A stretch of DNA of 64,000 nt. Origin: Methylophaga sp. Its GTDB lineage: Bacteria > Pseudomonadota > Gammaproteobacteria > Nitrosococcales > Methylophagaceae. The position numbers and the translations under genes are program-made. The DNA lies in the NCBI GenBank assembly GCA_002733505.1, contig NVVW01000002.1, forward strand, positions 1-64,000, written 5' to 3'. A model generated the notes under the pieces. It saw only the letters and a program-made list of their open reading frames with translations. It searched no databases and was not told where the DNA came from. Below are positions 1 through 8,344 of the stretch, piece by piece. The stretch's first letter is position 1, and the number at the start of each line of letters is the position of its first letter.

Positions 1-119
1 GTGGCGCTTAGTGAAAGTGCTATCATGTCTATAGCATGATCTCTTTGCAGGAATTTGCAAGCTTTTTCTGCAGTTTCAATGATCACGGGTATATACCCAT
101 AATCATTCACTCTGTGCAT
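1..119 (-). CDS. Partial hypothetical ORF running off the window edge
   Basis: A reading frame opens at an ATG (117-119 on the minus strand) and stays open for at least 39 codons to the window edge. A strong Shine-Dalgarno (GGAGGAG, 125-131) lies 5 bases upstream. The start and the first ~14 codons lie in the terminal repeat of a dispersed element, and the same GGAGCGAAAATG string occurs in another copy near 63858, so the start signal may belong to the repeat. The peptide (ETAEKACKFLQRDHAIDM) is not recognised. It could be the 5' end of a real gene or a chance ORF. Confidence 0.3.
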   Translation of the reverse strand, partial: MHRVNDYGYIPVIIETAEKACKFLQRDHAIDMIALSLSA

Positions 120-261
120 TTTCGCTCCTCCGTCACTCCGGCAGGCTTTTAGCCGGAGTCTTGTTTGTAGTCAGATTCCGGCTAAAAGCCTGCCGAAACG
201 AAGTAACCGCAGGATCAATGACGAAACGGTAAAGACTGCAAATTGATTTCACTTGGGTATA
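92..261. repeat. Dispersed MITE-like element, tandem with remnants on both sides
   Basis: The element runs from TATACCC (92-98) to GGGTATA (255-261), with imperfect terminal inverted repeats. Its core is a palindrome: TCACTCCGGCAGGCTTTTAG followed by its inverted counterpart near 177-196. Just outside the left end (to 93) and the right end (from 260) lie further ends of the same family, each sharing a TA with this copy. The junctions therefore read GGGTATATACCC. The core resembles those at 24.2, 25.2, 29.7, 36.2 and 63.6-63.9 kb. Confidence 0.75.
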
Positions 262-270
262 TACCCATGA

Positions 271-765
271 TCATTCAATCTGTGAAATAAAGCCATCGCG
301 GATCATCATTTCAGTTGCTTGTTTGGGATCCTGCTCATCTATTGGTAGGCGCAGATAATAAGGAAGAAGCGAGGGGCGCATTGTTAATTCTATAACCTCA
401 TTTTCTGTTAAACGCTCAATAAGCGATTCTATTGTCTCAATCAAATTGCTAGGCGCGCCATCAGGGTACTGAGCCCTCATATGCTGAATTAACTGGTCGA
501 TGGTATGTTGTCCATCAGCCAATAAGACTATTCTTGCCATCCACGGGTCAACAGCCGTAAGATTATTATTATCTTTGACATCTACAACGGATACATCGTC
601 GCCATCAACCTTGTAAACCGTATTGCGTTTGAAATAATATGTGTGTTCCAAGGATAATTCCTCGCTGTGGTAAAATACAATTGCCATTAGTATCATGGTA
701 TTTAACGAATGTACATAATTCTCAATATGAAAATGAGCTAGATCAATGTAAGGGCAATGAGACAC
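271..765 (-). CDS. PqqD-like (PF05402-type) small protein
   Basis: A 164-residue protein whose residues ~48-130 look like a PqqD-type winged-helix domain (NTVYKVDGDDVSVVDVKD, then a helical part ending ENEVIEL). In PQQ synthesis and radical-SAM peptide systems this domain presents a precursor peptide to an enzyme. No PqqA, PqqE, radical SAM protein or precursor is visible nearby, so the role is unknown. The start is uncertain: the longest frame uses GTG at 765 without a clear ribosome site, and ATG codons at 696 and 687 are alternatives. The stop codon and last residues (SQIE) are encoded by the terminal repeat of a dispersed element. Confidence 0.6.
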   Translation of the reverse strand: MSHCPYIDLAHFHIENYVHSLNTMILMAIVFYHSEELSLEHTYYFKRNTVYKVDGDDVSVVDVKDNNNLTAVDPWMARIVLLADGQHTIDQLIQHMRAQYPDGAPSNLIETIESLIERLTENEVIELTMRPSLLPYYLRLPIDEQDPKQATEMMIRDGFISQIE

Positions 766-830
766 TCTGTTACCATACCGCTTACGTATAAATCACGTTC
801 GTAAACTAAGCCAAATTAGTGGAAGTTAAT

Positions 831-1283
831 ATGAAAATATGGGTTGATGCCGATGCCTGTCCGACAGTGATTAAAGAGATTTTATTTCGAGCTGCGGTGA
901 GGGCTAAAATCAGTACTACACTGGTGGCAAATCACGCATTATGCGTGCCGCCTTCGCCTTATATTAACTTTATGCAGGTTACCCATGGCTTTGATGTTGC
1001 AGACAATGAAATTGTCACTCGGTTAAATACGGGCGATCTAGTGATTACGGCTGATATTCCCCTTGCAGCGGAGGTGATTGAAAAAGGCGGACAAGCACTT
1101 AACCCCCGAGGCGAGCTTTATACCGTCGAAAATATTAAAGCGCGCTTAACGATGCGCGATTTTATGGACTCCCTTCGTTCTAGTGGCGTTAATACCGGCG
1201 GACCACCCGCATTGAGCCAAGCCAACCGAAAGGCTTTTGCTAATCAACTGGATAAAATACTAAATAAGCTGAAAACGGAATAA
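831..1283 (+). CDS. yaiI: YaiI/YqxD family protein (UPF0178)
   Basis: A protein of ~150 residues that matches the E. coli YaiI family along its length: [11 protein letters not shown] at the N-terminus, [31 protein letters not shown], and RLTMRDFMD plus GGPPALS near the end. The family has a PIN/NYN-like nuclease fold and an unproven function. The ATG at 831 is preferred over the upstream GTG at 819 because a GGAAG ribosome site (821-825) lies 5 bases before it and because family members begin with this sequence. It stands alone between the repeat-bounded PqqD-like gene and convergent topA. Confidence 0.9.
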   Translation: MKIWVDADACPTVIKEILFRAAVRAKISTTLVANHALCVPPSPYINFMQVTHGFDVADNEIVTRLNTGDLVITADIPLAAEVIEKGGQALNPRGELYTVENIKARLTMRDFMDSLRSSGVNTGGPPALSQANRKAFANQLDKILNKLKTE

Positions 1284-1309
1284 ACGAATAAATTTAATAA
1301 AGGGCAGCT

Positions 1310-1335
1310 CTACAGATTGAATGATCACGGGTATA
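1310..1335. repeat. Solo terminal repeat of the dispersed element
   Basis: CTACAGATTGAATGATCACG followed by GGTATA is a lone copy of the ~26-bp terminal inverted repeat seen at 260-284, 19498, 36137 and elsewhere. It lies in the short gap between the convergent yaiI and topA genes. No core or second end is present, so it looks like a remnant. Confidence 0.6.
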
Positions 1336-1357
1336 GATTTATCCGTTTTTTAGATCG

Positions 1358-3640
1358 TTAAGATCCCACTTTTTCCGTAAAACCACACGCTTTTTGCGGA
1401 CACACTTTTTCTGTGCCGCGGCTTTTGGTTGTTTTAATCGTCAAAATTGGCCATTTACAATCAGGGCATTCTTCTTTTACAGGTTCATTCCATAATGCGT
1501 AATCACAATCGGGATAATCAGAACAGGAATAGAAGATTTTTCCGCGGCGTGATTTACGAACCAAAATCTCACCTTTATTACATTGCGGACAAGTCACACC
1601 GGTATTAGTAGGTTGTTCTAACGATTCAATATGCTTACATTTTGGATAACTACTACAGCCAATAAACTTGCCGTATTTTCCTACTCGCACCCATAAATTA
1701 GATTCACATTTTGGACATTTTCGGTCTTCAACCACTTCAGGTTCACTGGCCGTTGTTTCTTCACCGTCAATATTTCGAGTGTAATCACATTCAGGATAAG
1801 CGGTACAACCAATAAATCTCCCGCTTCGCCCCAACCGGCTTGATAAGGGTTTGCCACATTTTGGACAATCCTCACCAATATCTTCTTGAGTGACATCGCT
1901 ACGTTGTACTTCTTTATCTTTGGTCTCAACTTGCTCTTTAAATGGCCCCCAAAACTCACGTAACAATGGTATCCATTCTTTTTTACCCCGCGCAATATCA
2001 TCAAGATCATCTTCAAGCTTAGCGGTAAAATCATAATCAACATATTTAGCAAAATGCTTGGCTAAAAACTTACCGACCACGCGACCGACATCGGTAGGAT
2101 GAAAGCGTTTTTTCTCTAACTCGACATATTCACGCTGTAATAATGTAGAAATAATGCTGGCATAAGTTGATGGTCGACCAATATCGCGATCTTCTAGTGC
2201 GCGAACTAAACTGGCTTCACTAAATCGTGGTGGTGGCTCGGTAAAATGCTGTTCTGGACGAATCGCTTTAAGAACGACAATATCACCCACTTCCATTGCA
2301 GGTAACAAGCGTTCATCTTTGTCTGATTTAGCGGTATCATCTTTACCTTCAAGATAGACGCTCATAAAGCCAGGGTTGACCACTGTTGAGCCGTTCGCTC
2401 GGAAGGTGTTACCGGCACCACAACCCAAATCAACCGCAACGGTATTCATTGTTGCGTGGATCATTTGACTAGCAATAGTTCGCTGCCAAATAAGGGTATA
2501 AAGCTTTAGTTGATCCGACGATAAATACGCTTTTAATAGTTCGGGGCTACGCAAAATTGAAGTCGTTCGCACCGCCTCATGCGCTTCCTGAGCATTTTTT
2601 GATTTTGTTTTATATACTTGTGGCTTAGACGGAACGGAGCTCGCGCCATATTTTTCAGCAATGTAGCCGCGAATTTCTTCAACTGCTTCGTTGGCCAGCG
2701 TTACAGAATCAGTACGCATATAAGTGATTAAACCTACCGCGCCTTCACCGGTATCGGTACCTTCATAAAGTTGTTGGGCAACGCTCATGGTACGTTGTGC
2801 GCCAAAACCTAATTTACGCGAGGCTTCTTGTTGTAATGTTGATGTTGTAAATGGGGCTGCAGGATGTCGCTTGCGCTGTTTTTTATCAACTTTAGTAACC
2901 AGCAGCTTGCCTTGTGCTGCTTTATTTAACACTTCAACCACATCCGCAGACTGCTGCTCATTATTGACGGTGAATTGTGATAGTTTGTCACCTTTAAAAT
3001 GGGTCAGTTTCGCTTCAAATGCTTTCTTCTTGATTGCGGCATCCGCTTCTATCGTCCAATATTCTTGTGGAATAAAGGCTTCGATCTCAAGCTCGCGCTC
3101 AACAATCATTCGCAACGCAGGGCTTTGTACGCGCCCTGCAGATAGACCTCGGCGCACTTTTTTCCAAAGCAATGGTGACAATGTGAATCCAACAAGATAA
3201 TCCAGCGCACGACGAGCCTGCTGCGCATTGACCATATCCATCGATAATTCACGTGGATTGGCTACAGCATCATTAACCGCTTGCTTAGTGATTTCATGAA
3301 AAACAACACGGTATGTTTCTTTATTTTTAAGTACACCTCGCTTTTTTAATAGCTCAAAAAGATGCCAGGAAATCGCCTCTCCCTCACGATCCGGATCCGT
3401 TGCGAGATATAACACATCGGCTTTCTTCATCGCCTTGGCAATCGCATCAACATGCTTACTATTGCGTTCAATAACCTGATATTTCATCGCAAAATCATTG
3501 TTTGGATCAACGGCACCCTCTTTAGGGAGCAAGTCCCGAACGTGACCGTAAGAGGCAAGTACTTCCGTGCCGTTTCCAAGATATTTTTTAATTGTTTTTG
3601 CCTTTGCAGGGGATTCTACAATGACTAATTTATTTTCCAT
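1358..3640 (-). CDS. topA: DNA topoisomerase I
   Basis: Type IA topoisomerase that relaxes negative supercoils. The N-terminal Toprim domain (KLVIVESPAKAKTIKKYLG; ATDPDREGEAISWH) is followed by the catalytic core with GLITYMRTDS, where the nucleophilic tyrosine is Tyr307 from the chosen start. The C-terminus has four Cys4 zinc-ribbon modules starting CPKCGKPLS, CPKCESNLW, CPQCNKGE and CPDCKWP. The ATG at 3640 is chosen over an upstream start at 3667 because AAGGAA lies 6 bases before it and the protein then begins MENKLVIVESPAKAK, as in the family. It is the last gene of lysM-dprA-smg-topA. A perfect DnaA box lies just upstream (3706-3714). Confidence 0.97.
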   Translation of the reverse strand: MENKLVIVESPAKAKTIKKYLGNGTEVLASYGHVRDLLPKEGAVDPNNDFAMKYQVIERNSKHVDAIAKAMKKADVLYLATDPDREGEAISWHLFELLKKRGVLKNKETYRVVFHEITKQAVNDAVANPRELSMDMVNAQQARRALDYLVGFTLSPLLWKKVRRGLSAGRVQSPALRMIVERELEIEAFIPQEYWTIEADAAIKKKAFEAKLTHFKGDKLSQFTVNNEQQSADVVEVLNKAAQGKLLVTKVDKKQRKRHPAAPFTTSTLQQEASRKLGFGAQRTMSVAQQLYEGTDTGEGAVGLITYMRTDSVTLANEAVEEIRGYIAEKYGASSVPSKPQVYKTKSKNAQEAHEAVRTTSILRSPELLKAYLSSDQLKLYTLIWQRTIASQMIHATMNTVAVDLGCGAGNTFRANGSTVVNPGFMSVYLEGKDDTAKSDKDERLLPAMEVGDIVVLKAIRPEQHFTEPPPRFSEASLVRALEDRDIGRPSTYASIISTLLQREYVELEKKRFHPTDVGRVVGKFLAKHFAKYVDYDFTAKLEDDLDDIARGKKEWIPLLREFWGPFKEQVETKDKEVQRSDVTQEDIGEDCPKCGKPLSSRLGRSGRFIGCTAYPECDYTRNIDGEETTASEPEVVEDRKCPKCESNLWVRVGKYGKFIGCSSYPKCKHIESLEQPTNTGVTCPQCNKGEILVRKSRRGKIFYSCSDYPDCDYALWNEPVKEECPDCKWPILTIKTTKSRGTEKVCPQKACGFTEKVGS

Positions 3641-3705
3641 ATATTCCTTACCAAGTCTAGCTTGCAAAGCAAGATCTGTTTAACTGTAAATTAGGGTATC
3701 TCTAC

Positions 3706-3714
3706 TTATCCACA
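3706..3714 (+). promoter_or_regulatory. DnaA box upstream of topA
   Basis: TTATCCACA, a perfect consensus DnaA box, lies in the smg-topA gap about 65 bases upstream of the topA start. A single 9-mer can occur by chance. It is noted because three further perfect copies cluster at 49.1 kb. Confidence 0.4.
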
Positions 3715-3733
3715 GGTTTTTAGAGCTGCACAT

Positions 3734-4216
3734 TTAGTGAATAACCGCTTCCATATCTTCAAATACTAAGTCTTCCATCCATGCATAAGCCACATCACGA
3801 TCAGGTTGAAAAAATAACACCATCAACACAACCCACTTCATCTGATCCAAATCAATTTCATCCGTATCCAGCGCGAATAATCGTTCGATCACTATTTCAC
3901 GGGTACCGGCATCTAATACCCCAATTTGTTCCAAAAACAGCATGTATCCACGGCATTCAGCCGTTAAGCGCTCTTGTTCCTGCGGCGTATAATGACGCAT
4001 TGCCCGTTCTGGCTCTTCCGTATTAACTGCTTCAGACTGCTGTCCTACCACCGTCATACTTTCTAACCATTCAAACGCTTTATGGATCTCACTTTCTGGA
4101 AAACCCACATGCTCTAATTCTGTTTCTAAAGCATCTTGATCCGGTTTGTCAGCTTCATCATTATCAATGTAGTTTTCAAATAAATACAACAATACGTCAA
4201 ATACATTTTCTTTCAT
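3734..4216 (-). CDS. smg: Smg family protein (DUF494)
   Basis: A ~160-residue acidic, helical protein of the Smg/DUF494 family, whose function is unproven. The family is almost always encoded between dprA and topA, as here. Recognisable parts are MKENVFDVLLYLFENYID at the start and LDLDQMKWVVLMVLF-type sequence near the C-terminus (here DEIDLDQMKWVVLMVLF). The ATG at 4216 has GAGGAA 4 bases upstream and fits the family start better than the upstream in-frame ATG at 4228. It starts 9 bases after the dprA stop, so translation is probably coupled. Confidence 0.93.
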   Translation of the reverse strand: MKENVFDVLLYLFENYIDNDEADKPDQDALETELEHVGFPESEIHKAFEWLESMTVVGQQSEAVNTEEPERAMRHYTPQEQERLTAECRGYMLFLEQIGVLDAGTREIVIERLFALDTDEIDLDQMKWVVLMVLFFQPDRDVAYAWMEDLVFEDMEAVIH

Positions 4217-4224
4217 TTTGTTCC

Positions 4225-5295
4225 TCACGAGCTGATGCGAACATAGCGTCCACCAGGCAAAGATTCTACCTGACCTTGCAACTCTAATAATAATAGCATG
4301 GAGGAAACCGCTTCTGCCGTCAATCCACTTTTTTGTATTATGGAATCTATTTCGATAGGGTTATAGCCAAGATGCTCAAACAAGGTGCGGTAATCAGCAT
4401 CGTCATTACTTGGTACTGTCTTGGGCTCTGCTTGTTCTACTTCAGCCAACCGTTGCGCGCCCGCCAATGGCCCGAGATCTTCTAAAATATCTTGAGCCGT
4501 TTCAACTAATTTAGCACCTTCACGAATTAATCGATGGCAACCCCGGACAAGCGGGTTATGAATTGATCCTGGGATTGCAAATACTTCGCGCCCTTGTTCC
4601 AAAGCCATACGTGCTGTAATAAGTGAACCACTACGAATTGCGGCTTCTACAACCAAGGTTCCTAGTGACAAACCACTGATAATACGATTTCGCCTAGGAA
4701 AATTTTCGGCCCGGGGTGGGGTTCCTAGAGCAAATTCAGAAACTAAAGCACCCTTTAATACGATGTCATTTGCTAATGTTCGATTTTTTGCAGGATAAAC
4801 ACTGTCTAGCCCCGTACCAATAACAGCAACCGTTTTGCCCGACGTTAAGGCTCCCTTATGCGCTGCAGCATCAATACCCATTGCCAAACCGCTGGTAATA
4901 GCAATATCACCTTGTGCAATATAACGTGCAAATTCATAAGCAGTATCACGCCCTGAGGCTGATGGGTTACGGCTGCCTACCACGGCTATTTGCCAGCTGG
5001 ATAAAAGCGAAACATCACCCTGAACAAATAATAAACTAGGAGGATCGGCTATTTGTTTAAGTAATGCCGGATAGCGTGGATCATGCAATGTAACAATGTA
5101 CCGGTTTGGCTCATCAAACCATGCCAACTCTTTTTCTACTCTATCCCAATCCGGCTTAGCAAGGGCTGCTCGGGAGCGCGCTGAAATATTCTCCGCCTGA
5201 TTGGGTGCCACAAACACAGCTTCTGGCTCACTGAACTGCGCCAATAACCGAGCAAAGGTTACCGGTCCCACACCCGGCGTGTGGTGCAAAGCCAA
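4225..5295 (-). CDS. dprA: DNA-processing protein DprA
   Basis: DprA/Smf loads RecA onto incoming single-stranded DNA during natural transformation. The Rossmann-like core is clear: VGSRNPSASGRD, ITSGLAMGIDAAAH, TVAVIGTGLDSVYP, NFPRRNRIISGLS and EGREVFAIPGS-type sequence (here QGREVFAIPGSI). A C-terminal winged-helix domain (residues ~290-356) follows. The start is unusual. The annotated TTG at 5295 cuts into the family's conserved WLALHHTPGVG motif; the frame continues upstream through FLKDWVFSLKRFSDKQ to a stop at the lysM TAA, with no ATG, GTG or other TTG there. Either a rare start codon is used or the N-terminus is short. Confidence 0.93.
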   Translation of the reverse strand: MALHHTPGVGPVTFARLLAQFSEPEAVFVAPNQAENISARSRAALAKPDWDRVEKELAWFDEPNRYIVTLHDPRYPALLKQIADPPSLLFVQGDVSLLSSWQIAVVGSRNPSASGRDTAYEFARYIAQGDIAITSGLAMGIDAAAHKGALTSGKTVAVIGTGLDSVYPAKNRTLANDIVLKGALVSEFALGTPPRAENFPRRNRIISGLSLGTLVVEAAIRSGSLITARMALEQGREVFAIPGSIHNPLVRGCHRLIREGAKLVETAQDILEDLGPLAGAQRLAEVEQAEPKTVPSNDDADYRTLFEHLGYNPIEIDSIIQKSGLTAEAVSSMLLLLELQGQVESLPGGRYVRISS

Positions 5296-5364
5296 CCAAC
5301 AGGCTAATGGTCGCTGTTTATCAGAAAACCTTTTCAGACTAAATACCCAATCCTTTAGGAAGAA

Positions 5365-6438
5365 TTACTCTATATCTCTTATTTTATCGCCAATATGAAT
5401 TGCTCGAGTCGCTTTCATCACGATAGCATAACTCACTTTTTCATAGACTTTAAATATCATTGCTATGCCCGCTTTTTCATCCGGAAGCGTGACCACTTCA
5501 TTTTTATGATCTCTATTTTTAAGGTTAAAATAATCCTCTTCATAGGTACCCGAAAGCACACTATCTCTTACCGTATCACCAGCTTGCCATATAGAAACCA
5601 CATGGCCCGATTCCATATCTTCTCTTGCTCCGCGATTTAGCACAACCACCTGATATTGACCCACTTGAGAAACACCATCAAAAACAGAAAGTATAACGCC
5701 ATCAACTTCATGAGTGGGTAGGCGAGGAATAAAGTTCAAATCGTAATTTGAGGCATCTATATCTAATAAACGATCGCCAATCATAACTTCTCGCGATGTT
5801 GTCCGTAGATCTAGTGTCGCAGGATCGCCCATTCTAATTATCCAAGCATCGGCAAGATAAATCGCTTCAAAACCTAAAACTTCTGCTGTTTCTGGGTCTT
5901 GGTATACCGGTCCTTCACGGAAGACATTATAGTGTTTGCCTTTATTCGCATCGACCCCACGCACATAAACTTGATCTCCCGCACCTGAAATTAAGCGCTC
6001 TTCTGAACCGGCAACCACATAAGGCGCAGAATCTAACACTTCAGCACCCACAACGCGTGGCTTCGAAAGAAATGGGCCAATCGCTGACAAAGGAATGGTG
6101 GTAATGGCTGCCTCTAGTTCAATTTCTCGCATTTCTGGTGATAGCTTGCCGTTTCTTGAGCCCCGTGTCAGTTTGAGACAAGGCTTACCATCACAATCTG
6201 CCAACCAAAGAAGGTCGCCCGGATAAATTAAATGTGGGTTTTCAATCTGTGGGTTAACACTCCAGATCTCAGGCCAATGCCAAGGGTATTTAAGAAATTT
6301 TCCTGAAATATCCCATAGCGTGTCGCCTTTCACGACCACATATTCTTGCGGGTGATTTTCGTTTAATTCTACTGCTTGAACAGTAAGCGCAAAACCGAAG
6401 AAGAAAAACAATATACTAAAATTGATACGTCGAATCAT
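5365..6438 (-). CDS. LysM peptidoglycan-binding protein
   Basis: A secreted protein with a signal peptide (residues 1-~22, RRINFSILFFFFGFALTVQA). A LysM domain follows (EYVVVKGDTLWDISGKFL ... NPQIENPHLIYPGDLLWL, residues ~32-85), and then a long C-terminal region of unknown fold. LysM binds peptidoglycan glycan strands. This gene is the usual upstream partner of dprA in Gammaproteobacteria, divergent from def. The ATG at 6438, with AGGAT 7 bases upstream, is preferred to 6483 because it places the signal peptide at the N-terminus. Its function is not established. Confidence 0.88.
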   Translation of the reverse strand: MIRRINFSILFFFFGFALTVQAVELNENHPQEYVVVKGDTLWDISGKFLKYPWHWPEIWSVNPQIENPHLIYPGDLLWLADCDGKPCLKLTRGSRNGKLSPEMREIELEAAITTIPLSAIGPFLSKPRVVGAEVLDSAPYVVAGSEERLISGAGDQVYVRGVDANKGKHYNVFREGPVYQDPETAEVLGFEAIYLADAWIIRMGDPATLDLRTTSREVMIGDRLLDIDASNYDLNFIPRLPTHEVDGVILSVFDGVSQVGQYQVVVLNRGAREDMESGHVVSIWQAGDTVRDSVLSGTYEEDYFNLKNRDHKNEVVTLPDEKAGIAMIFKVYEKVSYAIVMKATRAIHIGDKIRDIE

Positions 6439-6898
6439 TAAAATATCCTCATGGACAATTTTTAAAACTACCTTAACTTTCAATCGAGCAATTAGGCAAA
6501 AATATTGAGTGTAGTCTGGTACAAGCGTAAACGCTAATCAAGCCTTATAGCAACTTTTTAGCTGAAAACCAGCAACAAGTCACGTAAAACTCATTTATAT
6601 TATGATGTCATCGCTTACTTATAACCTATCACTTTAAGTTGCAAGATCAAATGCAAAACAACTGAGAAACGCCCTAAACAAGTAGATCTACCTCTTTTTC
6701 AAACCTTATAGGTTGACATGTTCTTCACAAAAATAGTGGTCAAATCCCAGCCCTTGTGTCATTAACTAGAAATAATGCTATTTTCTTCAAATAAATATCT
6801 GTCAGCGCAACCATAACTGTACATTGTAAGTTATACAAAGTTTCCTAAGCGTATTATAATGGTAAAAATTAAACATTTAGAGACAAGCTTCAGTATTC
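6439..6898. other. Divergent intergenic region between lysM and def
   Basis: About 460 bases separate the two divergent core operons. The stretch is AT-rich and has no coding potential that I can support. It should hold the promoters for lysM-dprA-smg-topA (leftward) and def-fmt-rsmB (rightward). Only the def-side -10 element is clear enough to mark. No dispersed repeat copy is present, unlike most other long gaps in this window. Confidence 0.6.
6831..6860 (+). promoter_or_regulatory. Putative sigma-70 promoter of def
   Basis: A perfect TATAAT (6855-6860) lies 38 bases before the def start. A weak -35-like TTATAC (6831-6836) precedes it at 18-base spacing. The match was made by eye only. Confidence 0.4.
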
Positions 6899-7402
6899 AT
6901 GGCCTTACTTGATATTCTCCGCTTCCCCGATCCTCGTTTACGCAAAAAGGCATTGCCTGTTTCAACGGTAACGGATCAAACCCGCCAGCTTGCGCAAGAT
7001 ATGCTTGAGACAATGTATGCCGCCCCAGGCGTGGGTTTGGCTGCAATTCAAGTGAATGTACAACAGCGTGTTGTTGTTATTGATATTTCTGAAGACAAGT
7101 CCACTCCACTTATTTTTATTAATCCAGAAATTATCCATAAAGAAGGTGAGCGAGAGCATGAGGAAGGCTGCTTATCTGTGCCTGAAGCCTATGAACTTGT
7201 TACGCGTGCTGATACCGTTAGCGTCAAAGCCTTAGATCAAAATGGCAAAACATTTGAATTAGATACTGATGAATTATTGGCAACCTGTATTCAGCACGAA
7301 ATTGACCATTTAGATGGTAAGCTTTTTGTTGATTACATTAGCAATTTAAAACGCCAGCGGATTAAAAAACGCTTAGAAAAACAAGCCAAACAAAACAAGT
7401 AA
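6899..7402 (+). CDS. def: Peptide deformylase
   Basis: Removes the formyl group from the initiator methionine of nascent proteins. All three metal-site motifs are intact: GVGLAAIQ (44-51), EGCLS (89-93, Cys ligand at 91) and QHEIDH (132-137, two His ligands and the catalytic Glu). At 167 residues it has the normal length for the bacterial enzyme. It is first in def-fmt-rsmB, with fmt 12 bases downstream, so the opposing formylation and deformylation enzymes are made together. No clear Shine-Dalgarno precedes the ATG. Confidence 0.98.
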   Translation: MALLDILRFPDPRLRKKALPVSTVTDQTRQLAQDMLETMYAAPGVGLAAIQVNVQQRVVVIDISEDKSTPLIFINPEIIHKEGEREHEEGCLSVPEAYELVTRADTVSVKALDQNGKTFELDTDELLATCIQHEIDHLDGKLFVDYISNLKRQRIKKRLEKQAKQNK

Positions 7403-7414
7403 CTAACTTCAATT

Positions 7415-8344
7415 ATGCGCATTATCTTTGCTGGCACACCTGAATTTGCCGCTGAAACACTGAAAGCTCTGTTAACAACAGAGTATGATATTTGCGCTGT
7501 TTATACGCAACCCGATCGCCCTTCTGGCAGAGGCAGAAAATTAACCGCCAGCCCTGTTAAACAGCTTGCATTAGAAAACAGTATTGCTGTTGAGCAACCA
7601 TTAAACTTTAAGGAAGCCGAAGCAAAACAAACACTGGCAAACTATAATGCTGATTTAATGATTGTCGTTGCCTATGGGCTATTGTTACCACAAAGCGTAC
7701 TCGACGCGCCCACACTGGGCTGTATCAACATTCACGCATCGTTGCTGCCACGCTGGCGCGGTGCAGCGCCTATTCAACGTGCCATTCTTGCGGGTGATAC
7801 GCAAACGGGTGTCTGCATTATGCAAATGGAAGCGGGCTTAGATACTGGCCCCGTTTTAATGCGCGCAGAATGTCCGATCCATAGTGATGATACCGCTCAA
7901 ATTCTGCACGATCGCTTGGCGCAGCTTGGCGCGCAAACACTGTTAACTACACTAGCTAATATCGTTGAATTGCAACAGCATGCGCAACACCAAGATAATA
8001 GCTTGAGCTGCTATGCCGCCAAACTACAAAAACAAGAAGCCGATATTGATTGGCAGCAACCCGCTAGCCGAATTGTGTGTCAAATCAATGCGTTCAACCC
8101 TTGGCCTGTTGCTCAAACCCGCTGGCAAGATAAAGTCTTTCGAATCTGGGCGGCTACCACTTTAGACAAAATCAGCAAAGCAGCAGCGGGTGAAATAATT
8201 GCTATCGACCGTAAGGGTATAGAAGTAGCAACAGGTGATGGAACTATTCGCTTACAGCATGTTCAAATACCTGGTAAACGTGCTATGCCCGTTGCTGATT
8301 TTTTAAATGCTAACATACCCATTATTGGCGAACAGCTTGGTTAA
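7415..8344 (+). CDS. fmt: Methionyl-tRNA formyltransferase
   Basis: Transfers a formyl group from 10-formyl-tetrahydrofolate to initiator Met-tRNA. The N-terminal formyltransferase domain carries the catalytic triad region: NIHASLLPRWRGAAPIQRAI with Asn105 and His107, and GLDTGP with Asp143. The C-terminal OB-like tRNA-binding domain follows (AFNPWPVAQT; QIPGKRAMPVADFL). Length (309) is typical. The 3' end overlaps the predicted start of rsmB. Confidence 0.98.
   Translation: MRIIFAGTPEFAAETLKALLTTEYDICAVYTQPDRPSGRGRKLTASPVKQLALENSIAVEQPLNFKEAEAKQTLANYNADLMIVVAYGLLLPQSVLDAPTLGCINIHASLLPRWRGAAPIQRAILAGDTQTGVCIMQMEAGLDTGPVLMRAECPIHSDDTAQILHDRLAQLGAQTLLTTLANIVELQQHAQHQDNSLSCYAAKLQKQEADIDWQQPASRIVCQINAFNPWPVAQTRWQDKVFRIWAATTLDKISKAAAGEIIAIDRKGIEVATGDGTIRLQHVQIPGKRAMPVADFLNANIPIIGEQLG

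Noticed and set aside
1681-2052. 123-codon minus-strand frame inside topA
   Set aside because: It lies in another frame of the clearly coding topA zinc-ribbon region and only echoes its Cys-rich codons.
2787-3200. 137-codon plus-strand frame antisense to topA
   Set aside because: It is antisense to conserved coding sequence, with no ribosome site or recognisable protein.
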